Of a stretch of 64,000 bases of DNA, positions 16,239 to 23,905 are shown in pieces. The notes beneath the pieces were generated by a model, which did no database searches, had not been told where the DNA came from, and saw only the letters and a list, made by a program, of their open reading frames with translations. The DNA is from Haladaptatus sp. R4 (GTDB lineage Archaea > Halobacteriota > Halobacteria > Halobacteriales > Haladaptataceae). How positions within the stretch are numbered: position 1 is the stretch's first letter; each line of letters begins with the position of its first letter. The DNA is taken from assembly GCF_001625445.1 (NCBI RefSeq), contig NZ_LWHG01000011.1, forward strand, positions 744,001 to 808,000, given 5' to 3'. A program made the position numbers and the translations under genes.

Positions 16239-16895
16239 ATGGGTCAGATGGAACTCTCGGGGAATCGACGACAGGTAACCGGAATCGCGCTGGTCGCGGT
16301 GGTCGTCGTCGCTGGCGTCCTTCTCTCGCCAAAATTCCTCATCGAACAGGTAAAGCACGTCAAGCAGACGCCGCTTCTCGCGGGCGGACTGTTTCTCGCC
16401 GTCTATCTCGTCCGCCCGATGTTTGCCTGGCCGACGACGGTGGTCGCCGTCGCCGTCGGCTACGTGTACGGGCCTGTCGTCGGGTTTCCTGCCGCGCTCT
16501 GTGGGACCGTGATGAGTGCGTATCTTCCGTTCGTGGCGGCCCGGTACTTCCGCGTCGATTCGGGCATCTTCGGCCGCCTCGGTGACTCCGGAGAACGGTT
16601 TTTCGACACGACGGGAGATCTGCGCGGGATGATCGCCTCGCGTCTGTTTCCCGTCCCCTCCGATGCGGTCTCGGCGGCCGCCGGACTCTCGAACGTCTCC
16701 GATGGCTCGTTCCTCCTCGGAACGGCCATCGGCGAAGTGCCGTGGATGGTCGTCGCCGTCCTCGCCGGAAGTTCGTTGGACACGCTCTCGCTCGACGGGA
16801 TCGAGGATAACTGGATGCTCATCGCCGCCGCCGCGCTCGGGGGGATTCTGTTGCTGGCCGGTCCCGCCTACCGGGCCTACACCGACGATCAGTAG
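16239..16895 (+). CDS. TVP38/TMEM64 family membrane protein
   Basis: The ATG at 16,239 (MGQMELSGNRRQ) or 16,248 is chosen because a TATA-like ACTTAACC lies at about 16,216; the further upstream in-frame start would be outside the transcript. The protein of about 218 residues has five or six helices and the DedA/SNARE-associated core (FAWPTTVVAVAVGYVYGPVVG, then GRLGDSGERFF and RLFPVPSDAVSAAAGLSNV). Family members are thought to act as lipid scramblases or transporters. It overlaps the convergent zinc-finger gene by 7 bases. Confidence 0.85.
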   Translation: MGQMELSGNRRQVTGIALVAVVVVAGVLLSPKFLIEQVKHVKQTPLLAGGLFLAVYLVRPMFAWPTTVVAVAVGYVYGPVVGFPAALCGTVMSAYLPFVAARYFRVDSGIFGRLGDSGERFFDTTGDLRGMIASRLFPVPSDAVSAAAGLSNVSDGSFLLGTAIGEVPWMVVAVLAGSSLDTLSLDGIEDNWMLIAAAALGGILLLAGPAYRAYTDDQ

Positions 16896-17011
16896 AACGT
16901 GTCCGCACAGTCGTAGACGACGCCGTGTTGCGGGCAGACGTACTTGCAGTGGCGATGCATCATCGACGCACCGCAAAACGGACAGGGCCGTCCTTTCGGC
17001 GTCTCTTCCAT
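16889..17011 (-). CDS. HVO_2523-type zinc finger protein
   Basis: Starting at the internal ATG at 17,011 (MEETPKGRPCPFCG) gives 40 residues, the usual size. It carries CPFC, a HRHC element and a second C/H set (CPQHGVVYDCADTFY), a zinc ribbon highly conserved in haloarchaea. An upstream in-frame ATG would add an unlike 25-residue extension. The function is unknown; such microproteins are often regulators. Confidence 0.85.
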   Translation of the reverse strand: MEETPKGRPCPFCGASMMHRHCKYVCPQHGVVYDCADTFY

Positions 17012-17193
17012 ACTCCTATCACGTGTCCCGTGAGGTATCACGTTTTCCGTCGATGGTGTCCGGGACGCGGCTTCCCACATCTGCATTGCATCACGGATTT
17101 GGAAGGAATTTGGAAGAGAGTGGAAGACAGTGCGAAGGGAGTGGGGTTGGAGTTCGAAAAACGGCTATTTAGCGAGGAGAACTCGATTCGGAT

Positions 17194-17508
17194 ATGCGAT
17201 CCAAACACGCACTCGCAGTGGCACTCGTACTGACGGTCTGTGCCGTTCCGCTCACGGTGAGCGCCGGAACGCCGGTCGATGACGTTTCCCCCGTTCAACT
17301 CGCACAGAGTTCGACGACGACGGAGACGATGCACAACGGGACGATGGACGACACCATGACCGACGACAACATGTCCGATACCACTACGGACGACACGATG
17401 AACGACGGGGAGAGCGGCGGTTCGGGCAACTCCCTTCCCGGATTCGGCATCGGCGTCGCGCTGGTCGCACTGGTCGCTGGCGCACTGTACATCGCACGGA
17501 ACCGATAA
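17194..17508 (+). CDS. PGF-CTERM surface protein
   Basis: The protein has 104 residues. A signal peptide (about 1-24, ALAVALVLTVCAVPLTVSA) is followed by a Thr/Asp/Met-rich repeat region (TMDDTMTDDNMSDTTTDDTM), which is probably O-glycosylated. A PGF-CTERM sorting signal follows (LPGFGIGVALVALVAG, then basic NR), processed by archaeosortase with lipid attachment. It ends 2 bases before the molybdopterin oxidoreductase gene, so the two are one operon. The Met/Asp-rich stretch could bind copper or another metal. Confidence 0.85.
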   Translation: MRSKHALAVALVLTVCAVPLTVSAGTPVDDVSPVQLAQSSTTTETMHNGTMDDTMTDDNMSDTTTDDTMNDGESGGSGNSLPGFGIGVALVALVAGALYIARNR

Positions 17509-17510
17509 CC

Positions 17511-19043
17511 ATGACCGACGACCTGCGCGAAACTGACCGCAGCGATTTTCGGCTCGTAGCGGTCGAGGGAGTGATCGCACTCCTCGCCGGAATCGCCGCC
17601 GTCGCCGGGTCGTACGCCGCAGTCGGATTTACCCCGTCGTTCGTCGCCGCGCCGGTCAGCACGTTCGTCGTCGCGACGACGCCGAGCGCGGTCATCACGT
17701 GGTCGATACAGACGCTCGGGGACCTCGGCGACCAACTCGGATTCCTGCTGGCGCTCACCCTGACCGTCCTGCTGTTCGCGGTGACGGCGGCCATCGGGAC
17801 GCGAGCGGCGGATGCGATTTCCGCACCCGTCCCCGTCCCCGCGTCCCTCGCGGTCGGCCTGCTCTGTGTCGTGCCCGCGCTGGCGTTGACGGGTGCTCCC
17901 ATCTCCGCGTTGGGGGCCGGAATCGGTGCCGGACTGGTCGTCGCCGCCGCGTCCTTCGGCTCGACGGCTGTACCCGGATCGGCCGGTTCGACCGATTCGG
18001 GCACCGATTCTATTTCGGCAGCGCGGAGGAGTCTCCTCCAGGCTATCGCTGGGACCATCGCTATCGGGAGCATCGGCGGCGTACTCGGCTCTGGACGTGG
18101 CAGCGGTGGCGATACGCCGAAACCGTCCGGGCCGGTGGCCGCGGACGTGGGGTCATTGCTCGCCGAAGCCGAGGACAAATCGCTCGCCGTCAATGGGCTC
18201 GAAGGCTTGCTGAGCGAGGAGTTCTATCAGGTGGACATCAACAGCGTGGACCCCGTCGTCTCGGCGTCCGACTGGAACCTTCGGGTGACGGGTGTCGTCG
18301 AGGAGGAGTCGTCCTTCAGTCTCTCCGACCTCAAATCGATGGACGAGGAACATCGGTTCATCACGCTCCGCTGTGTCGGCGAGTCGCTGAACGGGAAGAA
18401 AATGGACAACGCGCTCTGGACGGGGGTGCCGATTTCGGCGCTGCTGGACGAGACGACCGTTTCCGACGAATGCTGCGTCATGTTCCGGGCGGCCGACGAC
18501 TACTACGAGGAGTTCCCCCTCGCGGCGCTCAAGGACGGCTTTCTGGCCTACGAGATGAACGGGCGACCGCTTCCCCGCAGCCACGGCTATCCGGTGCGCG
18601 CGCTGATTCCCGGTCACTGGGGCGAAATCAACGTGAAGTGGATCACCGAGATCCAGGTGCTGGAACAGGAGGCGGAAGGGTACTGGGAGAAGAACGGCTG
18701 GCACGGGACCGGCCCGGTCAACACCGTCGCCAAACTCCACGCCGTCAACCACCTCGACGGCGGTAAAATCCAAGTCGCCGGGCACGCCTACGCCGGGACG
18801 CGCGGCATCGAGCGCGTCGAGGTTTCGACCGACGGCGGTTCGTCGTGGACCGACGCCACCCTCTCGGAACCGCTCCCCGGAACGGACGTGTGGCGGCAGT
18901 GGGAGTACACGTACGAGCCGAACGGCCCGCACGAAGTGGTGGTTCGCGCGACGGACGGGGAGGGGAACCGTCAGCCGAGAGAACAGGAGAACGCGTTCCC
19001 GAACGGGGCATCCGGGTGGGTGTCGAAGCGTATCGAGCCGTAG
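17511..19043 (+). CDS. Membrane-anchored molybdopterin-dependent oxidoreductase
   Basis: The protein has 510 residues. The first 150 contain four hydrophobic helices (VEGVIALLAGIAAVAGSYAA, LLALTLTVLLFAVTAAIG, LAVGLLCVVPALALTG, LGAGIGAGLVVAAASFG). A further hydrophobic segment after an RR pair (SAARRSLLQAIAGTIA) resembles a Tat-type entry. The sulfite-oxidase-like molybdenum cofactor domain covers about 215-400, with the ligand cysteine in LRCVGESLNGKK and conserved PLPRSHGYPVRALIPG and GEINVKWI. An Ig-like C-terminal domain (about 405-510) matches the Mo-co dimer domain. It probably faces outside. The substrate is unknown. The PGF-CTERM partner may be an electron carrier. Confidence 0.88.
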   Translation: MTDDLRETDRSDFRLVAVEGVIALLAGIAAVAGSYAAVGFTPSFVAAPVSTFVVATTPSAVITWSIQTLGDLGDQLGFLLALTLTVLLFAVTAAIGTRAADAISAPVPVPASLAVGLLCVVPALALTGAPISALGAGIGAGLVVAAASFGSTAVPGSAGSTDSGTDSISAARRSLLQAIAGTIAIGSIGGVLGSGRGSGGDTPKPSGPVAADVGSLLAEAEDKSLAVNGLEGLLSEEFYQVDINSVDPVVSASDWNLRVTGVVEEESSFSLSDLKSMDEEHRFITLRCVGESLNGKKMDNALWTGVPISALLDETTVSDECCVMFRAADDYYEEFPLAALKDGFLAYEMNGRPLPRSHGYPVRALIPGHWGEINVKWITEIQVLEQEAEGYWEKNGWHGTGPVNTVAKLHAVNHLDGGKIQVAGHAYAGTRGIERVEVSTDGGSSWTDATLSEPLPGTDVWRQWEYTYEPNGPHEVVVRATDGEGNRQPREQENAFPNGASGWVSKRIEP

Positions 19044-19050
19044 ATATATC
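19043..19050 (+). promoter_or_regulatory. TATA-like box before the HTH regulator
   Basis: GATATATC lies about 34-41 bases before the ATG at 19,084 and directly after the stop codon of the oxidoreductase, marking a new transcription unit. Confidence 0.45.
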
Positions 19051-19083
19051 TGGCTGCATGACTCGCAATCAAGTGACCGTTCG

Positions 19084-19359
19084 ATGGACAAGGCGCTCTG
19101 GTATCTACTCACAGCGACACGCGGCGGTGAAAACCGCGCGCGCATCATTCGCGCCCTCTCGGAGCGCCCACGAAACGCCAACCAACTGGCGTCGGAACTC
19201 GGCGTGGAGTACAAGACGATCCGACATCACCTCGACATGCTCGTCGATCACGGCGTCGTGGAACCGGGCGACAACGAGTACGGCAAACTCTACTTTCTCA
19301 CCGACCGGTTCGAACACCATCGGGACGCATTCGAGGAAATCATGGAGCAGATAGAATGA
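19084..19359 (+). CDS. Winged helix-turn-helix regulator (ArsR-like)
   Basis: The protein has 91 residues. It carries an ArsR/winged-helix fold: RARIIRALSERPRNANQLASELG, then the recognition helix EYKTIRHHLDMLVDHGVVE and a beta wing (NEYGKLYFLTD). It has no cysteine, so it does not bind metals through thiols. It overlaps the following membrane-protein gene by ATGA. This pairing of a small wHTH with a DUF7521-type membrane protein is common in haloarchaea. Confidence 0.88.
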   Translation: MDKALWYLLTATRGGENRARIIRALSERPRNANQLASELGVEYKTIRHHLDMLVDHGVVEPGDNEYGKLYFLTDRFEHHRDAFEEIMEQIE

Positions 19360-19643
19360 ATTCGATACAACTCGCAAGCGGACTCGCGGTCGTGAACATC
19401 CTCCTGCTCGCCGTACTGGTGGGCGTCTGGGTGCGAAGCTACCTGAAGTTCCGTACCGCGCTCGTCCTCGGACTGTTGGCTTTCGCCCTCGTGATGCTCG
19501 CCGAAAACGTCGTCGCCCTCTACTACTTCTTCGGCATGCAGATGTTCTACTCCGGCAATCCGGCGGTACAGCAAGCGGTGTTGGTGCTCCGGACGCTCCA
19601 GTTCGTCGCCCTCGTGTTCCTGACGTGGGTGACGGTGAAGTAG
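19356..19643 (+). CDS. DUF7521-type small membrane protein
   Basis: The protein has 95 residues with three helices: about 5-25 (LASGLAVVNILLLAVLVG), about 34-56 (ALVLGLLAFALVMLAENVVALYY) and about 70-92 (VLVLRTLQFVALVFLTWV). It is the second gene of a two-gene operon with the wHTH regulator, coupled by a four-base overlap. Proteins of this size and context are assigned to DUF7521 from memory. They may sense the membrane state and pass it to the regulator, but that is inference. Confidence 0.75.
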   Translation: MNSIQLASGLAVVNILLLAVLVGVWVRSYLKFRTALVLGLLAFALVMLAENVVALYYFFGMQMFYSGNPAVQQAVLVLRTLQFVALVFLTWVTVK

Positions 19644-19694
19644 TGAAATCGAGAAAACGCGACCGAAAAATCGAATTCTATTTTTGCGACCTAT

Positions 19695-22600
19695 TTACGA
19701 ACACTCGCTCCAGCCACAGGACTCGCAGGTCTTGCAGCCTTCCGAGAAGTACAGCGAGAGCGACCCGCACTCGGGACACTCCGGACTCTCACCAGCGTCG
19801 ATGAGCGACTGGGAGGCGTCCTTCTCTTCCGCTTTCGCCGCGCCGCCGTCCGTTTCCGTGTCGTCGGCCGTCTCTTCGAGCGTCTTCTGTTGCGGGTAGG
19901 ACGCCTTCTCGATTTCGCCGTCGAGGTAGCGCCGCATTGCGACGCCGATGGCGTCCGGGATGGAGTTGATCTGCTCGCCTTTGTCCCACGCGACCTTCGG
20001 GCTACGGATGCCCTGCAGGTCGGAGGCGATCTCGTTCGGATCGACACCGCTACGCAGCGCATAGCTGATGACCTTCGCCAGCGCTTCGGTGAAGGAGTTG
20101 GTGAACCCGCCGGAGTTGCCGATGGTGGCGAACAACTCGAACGGTTCGCCGTTCTCGTCCTCGTTGATGTTGACGTACATCTTGCCGTAGCCCGTGTCGA
20201 CGCGCTGGGTTACGCCGTGAAGCACGTCGGGACGCGGTCGTTCCTTGGCGTACGCGCCGCCGGTGACGCCCTCGTCCAGGAGGTCGCCGAGTTCGTTGCC
20301 GAGTTTGGCTTGGACTTCCTCGCTCTCGATGAAGCCTTCGACGCCGCCGAAGACGGTCTCGATCTGCTCCACGATGGTTTCGGCCGCTTCCTCCTCGTCG
20401 GCGAATTCGGCGTTGTCGGCCCGCGTGGTGAGCACCTGCTTCGAGCGCGTGCCGTCGCGGTAGACCGTGACGCCCTTGCCGCCGTGGTCGTAGATGTAGC
20501 GGTAGACTTCGTCCATGTCCTCCTTGCTGGCGGAGTTCGGGAAGTTACACGTCTTGCTGATGGCCGAGTCCACACCTTTCTGGCAGGCACACTGGACTGC
20601 GGCGTGTTGCTTGCCGGTGAGGTCGCCCGTCACGACGAACAGTTCGCCGATGGCGTCCGGAACGGTGTCGAGTCCCTCGACGCCGGAGAACTCGTTGTTC
20701 GCCATCTGGTCTTGGGCCTCCTGTTTCACCGCTTCCACGTCGATGTCGTTCGCCTCCAGCGTGCGGAGGAAGTAGTCGTCGAACTCCACGAGCATCTCGT
20801 CGCCCTGCACGTCGTCGGAGACGTTCTTGTAGTACGCGACGTTGTAAATCGGTTCACAGCCACCCGTGGTGTTGCCGACCATCGAGGTGGTGCCCGTCGG
20901 CGCGATGGTGGTCGTGTTGTGGTTGCGGACCGCGAAGCCGTCCGTCCACTTCTCGGCGTCGAGGCCGGTCTGGCCTTCGAACCATTCGGGGTAGTCGGTC
21001 GGGTTCGCGTACTTCGAGTCCGACCAGTCGTTGAACGAGCCGCGTTCCTCCGCGAGTTCGTGGGAGGCCCACTTGGACTCGTGGTTGATGTGGGTCATCA
21101 ACTGCTTGGCGATTTCGTTGCCTTCCTCGGAGCCGTAGCGGACGCCGAGTTGGATGTACAACTGGGCGAGACCCATGACGCCGAGACCGATTTTTCGCAT
21201 GTCCCGGACCTTCTGTTCGATCTTTTCGACCGGGAAGTCGGACATCGTGACGACGTTTTCGAGGAATCGGGTACCGTACTCGATGCGGTAGTCGAACTCC
21301 TCCCAGTCGATACCTTCGCGGAGGAAGGCATCGACGGCTTCCGAGAGCGACCCGTAGTCCCCGCCGTTGTTCTCGTACCAGACGCGCCAGTCCGGCGCAT
21401 CGAGGTCGGCCAGCGTCGAGAGGTTGATGTGGCCGAGGTTACAGGCTTCGTACTCTTCGAGCGGTTGTTCGCCGCACGGGTTCGTGGCGAGAATCCGGTG
21501 GTCCGGGTGTTTCTCCACGTCGAAGGAGTGTTCCTTGTTCACCCGTTCGAGGTAGATGATTCCGGGTTCGCCGTTCTCCCATGCACCGTCGACGATGCGG
21601 TCCCAGAGGACCGTCGCCGGAATCGAGAGCACTTCGCCCGGCGTGACGTAGTCGCCGAGGCCGAACATGTCGTACATCTCTTCCGTGTGTTCGGTGGCGA
21701 CGTGGGGTTCTTCGGTGCGGGGATTGGTGAAGACGAACTCCTCGTCGTTGTACAACGCGTCCATGAAGTCGTCCGTGACGCCGACGGAGATGTTGAAATT
21801 AGAGAGATGGCCTTCGGCGGCGTTGCGGAGGTGTTTCGGGACGCGGCCGTCCTCGTCGATGAGTTCGCGGGCCTCTTCGAGCGCTTCCTTGAACGACGTG
21901 TGCGTGTAGTCGTCGGGGTCGTTCAGGCGGAGCGTGTTGGCGAGGCTCACGTCCTTGTTCTTCGCGTGGATGAACTGGATGACGTCGGGGTGCGAGACGC
22001 GCATGACGCCCATCTGTGCGCCGCGCCGGGCACCGCCCTGCGCGATGGTTTCGCACATCTGGTCGTACGTGCGCATGAACGTGATCGGACCGGACGCGAT
22101 GCCGCCGGTCGAACCGACGGCGTCGCCGTACGGTCGAAGTTTCCAGAAGGCATACCCCATCCCGCCACCGGACTGGAACACCTCGGCAGCTTCCTTCGCA
22201 GTCTGGTGGATGTCCGTGATGTCGTCGCCCGGGGAGTCCACGAAACACGCCGAGAGCTGTTGGAGTTCGTCGCCCGCGTTCATCAGCGTCGGGGAGTTCG
22301 GGACGAACGAGAGCTGTCCCATCAGGTCCTCGAACTCGTCCCGGGTCGACTCCACGTGGTCGCGGATGTCCTCGGGAAGTTCGGGAACGACCGTGTCGTA
22401 GGCGAACTTGTTGACGTTGTAGATAGACAGCGTCGTCTCTTCGTCGTCTTCCGTCGTGGTTCCCTTCCCGAACACTTCCGCGGCGAGTTCGTCGCGGCGC
22501 GGGTGACCGGGCTTCAACTGCTCGGGCGTGACGGTGAGTTCGACGCCCTGTTTTTCGGCCTCGTAGACGGCCTCCGCGAGCGCGATGTTCTTCGCCACGC

Positions 22601-22778
22601 GCGGGAACAGGTCGTCCTGTGATTCGACGAGGTTGCCGTCCGCGTCCTTGCGGAGATAGCGCGCCGGAAGGATGTTTTGATAGGCGTTTCCGGTCATCCG
22701 GTCCTCCAGCGTCTCCCCTCCCGTCCGCTTGACAGGAAGCGTGACCTCGTCGGCGTTCGCCTCGTGCGCGTCGCTCAT
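19695..22778 (-). CDS. nrdJ: Adenosylcobalamin-dependent ribonucleotide reductase (class II)
   Basis: The protein has 1,027 residues, the usual size without an intein. It makes deoxyribonucleotides with a B12 radical. Conserved elements are the first redox cysteine (QLSACFVDS), the glycyl-free catalytic loop NPCGEQPLEEYEACN with its catalytic Cys and Glu, and the phosphate-binding loop (APTGTTSMVGNTTGGCEP). The C-terminal zinc ribbon has CPEC and CKTCESC. Residues about 810-940 form the TSCPD-like domain found in class II enzymes. It stands alone, convergent with the DUF7521-type gene; a T-rich stretch (CTATTTTTGC) near 19,680 may terminate both. Confidence 0.95.
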   Translation of the reverse strand: MSDAHEANADEVTLPVKRTGGETLEDRMTGNAYQNILPARYLRKDADGNLVESQDDLFPRVAKNIALAEAVYEAEKQGVELTVTPEQLKPGHPRRDELAAEVFGKGTTTEDDEETTLSIYNVNKFAYDTVVPELPEDIRDHVESTRDEFEDLMGQLSFVPNSPTLMNAGDELQQLSACFVDSPGDDITDIHQTAKEAAEVFQSGGGMGYAFWKLRPYGDAVGSTGGIASGPITFMRTYDQMCETIAQGGARRGAQMGVMRVSHPDVIQFIHAKNKDVSLANTLRLNDPDDYTHTSFKEALEEARELIDEDGRVPKHLRNAAEGHLSNFNISVGVTDDFMDALYNDEEFVFTNPRTEEPHVATEHTEEMYDMFGLGDYVTPGEVLSIPATVLWDRIVDGAWENGEPGIIYLERVNKEHSFDVEKHPDHRILATNPCGEQPLEEYEACNLGHINLSTLADLDAPDWRVWYENNGGDYGSLSEAVDAFLREGIDWEEFDYRIEYGTRFLENVVTMSDFPVEKIEQKVRDMRKIGLGVMGLAQLYIQLGVRYGSEEGNEIAKQLMTHINHESKWASHELAEERGSFNDWSDSKYANPTDYPEWFEGQTGLDAEKWTDGFAVRNHNTTTIAPTGTTSMVGNTTGGCEPIYNVAYYKNVSDDVQGDEMLVEFDDYFLRTLEANDIDVEAVKQEAQDQMANNEFSGVEGLDTVPDAIGELFVVTGDLTGKQHAAVQCACQKGVDSAISKTCNFPNSASKEDMDEVYRYIYDHGGKGVTVYRDGTRSKQVLTTRADNAEFADEEEAAETIVEQIETVFGGVEGFIESEEVQAKLGNELGDLLDEGVTGGAYAKERPRPDVLHGVTQRVDTGYGKMYVNINEDENGEPFELFATIGNSGGFTNSFTEALAKVISYALRSGVDPNEIASDLQGIRSPKVAWDKGEQINSIPDAIGVAMRRYLDGEIEKASYPQQKTLEETADDTETDGGAAKAEEKDASQSLIDAGESPECPECGSLSLYFSEGCKTCESCGWSECS

Positions 22779-23127
22779 GTACGCGCCACCACCGTTCGTT
22801 CAGTACTCTGCACGTCGATTCTCACTTGGTTTCTCACGTAGACCCGTTTCATTCGTGACGAAGAATCCATTTCTCCCAACCCCAATTAAGCTTACTTTCT
22901 TTATGTCAACTGTAGTTGAATAGTGATGCCTCTGCGATCTTTCTTCTCGCTATCTCTGAGTAACACGCCGAGCAATATAAGAGTGTTCAGACCGGAGCGA
23001 AAGTGACCGGAATGACGATATTTCCCATGGTAACGAGTCATTACCGTGCTTCCGTCTGTCAAGTCTCACTCGATTGAAAACCGACACCATCGATACGTTT
23101 ACCAACTGGTAGGGTGTCATTTCGCAC
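22779..23127. other. Gap upstream of nrdJ, no gene seen
   Basis: These 349 bases hold no convincing reading frame. They carry an AT-rich stretch (about 22,884-22,905), the palindrome listed separately, and a weak inverted repeat ATGGTAA/TTACCGT near 23,029-23,050. It is probably the promoter region of nrdJ on the minus strand and of the small membrane protein gene on the plus strand. Confidence 0.5.
22906..22919. promoter_or_regulatory. Palindrome upstream of nrdJ
   Basis: TCAACT and AGTTGA, separated by two bases, form a perfect 6-base inverted repeat next to an AT-rich stretch that could be the nrdJ core promoter. It is a possible operator. The 5' untranslated part would be about 100 bases, unusually long for a haloarchaeal gene. 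Confidence 0.35.
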
Positions 23128-23291
23128 ATGTTCCCCCTCGCCATCGAGCCCGTCGGGATCGTCGTCGCCATCGTCGCCGTCATTCTCCTCATCGCCGCCA
23201 TCCGATTCGCGATCAGCATCCTCTTTCGCGTCGGTATCGTCGTCGTCCTCGTCGCGCCGCGCTCTACGCGGCGGGCGTGCTGACGTTCTGA
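23128..23291 (+). CDS. Small two-helix membrane protein (frame change near 23,253)
   Basis: The ATG at 23,128 opens a hydrophobic protein (MFPLAIEPVGIVVAIVAVIL, then IRFAISILFRVGIVVVLV). In this frame it ends abruptly in a basic tail. With one base restored near 23,253 it continues AAALYAAGVLTF and stops at 23,291, giving about 54 residues with two helices and a typical end. The restored version is more natural, so a missing base in the GC-rich stretch is likely. The function is unknown. Confidence 0.5.
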
Positions 23292-23293
23292 TT

Positions 23294-23905
23294 TTACGCT
23301 AGTCGATACTCCCCGGCGAGGAAGTTTCCGATCAGTTCCCGACCACGCCCCGTGAGAACGCTTTCCGGGTGGAACTGCACGCACTCGATGGGATACTCCC
23401 GATGGCGGATTCCCATCACGAGTTCCGTGTCCTCGTGGGTCGTCGTCGCGCTCACTTCGAAACAATCCGGGACGCCGGTCGTCACGAGCGAGTGATACCG
23501 CCCGGCCTGGAAGTCCTGCTCGATTCCCTCGAAAACTCCCTCTCCGTCGTGTTCGACGGGGAACGCCTTGCCGTGGATCGGTTCCGGCGCACGACCGATT
23601 TCGCCGCCGTATTCGTAAATCGCCGCCTCCAACCCGAGACAGACGCCGAGCGTCGGAATTTCCGGCGACAACTCCCGAAGGACGTCCGCCGTGACCCCGA
23701 CGTCCCGCTCGTTTTTCGGGTGGCCGGGACCGGGACTGATGACGATGACGTCGGGGTCGAAGTCGCGGATGTCCGCGAGCGACGCCGTGTTCTTCACCAC
23801 CCTCGTTTCGAACTCCGCTTCGTTCGCTCGAAGCGCGTCCTCGGCGTACTCCACGAGGTTGTACGTGAACGAGTCGTAGTTGTCCACGAACAGCAGGCGC
23901 GTCAT
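23294..23905 (-). CDS. trpG: Anthranilate synthase component II (glutamine amidotransferase)
   Basis: The protein has 203 residues. It supplies ammonia from glutamine to TrpE for anthranilate formation. It shows the N-terminal LLFVDNYDSFTYNL, the oxyanion region ISPGPGHPKNE, the nucleophile cysteine in GVCLGLEAAIYEYGG and the catalytic His/Glu in VQFHPESVLTG. The ATG at 23,905 overlaps the trpE stop by four bases. It is the last gene of trpD-F-E-G. The upstream extension of the open frame lies inside trpE and is ignored. Confidence 0.95.
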   Translation of the reverse strand: MTRLLFVDNYDSFTYNLVEYAEDALRANEAEFETRVVKNTASLADIRDFDPDVIVISPGPGHPKNERDVGVTADVLRELSPEIPTLGVCLGLEAAIYEYGGEIGRAPEPIHGKAFPVEHDGEGVFEGIEQDFQAGRYHSLVTTGVPDCFEVSATTTHEDTELVMGIRHREYPIECVQFHPESVLTGRGRELIGNFLAGEYRLA

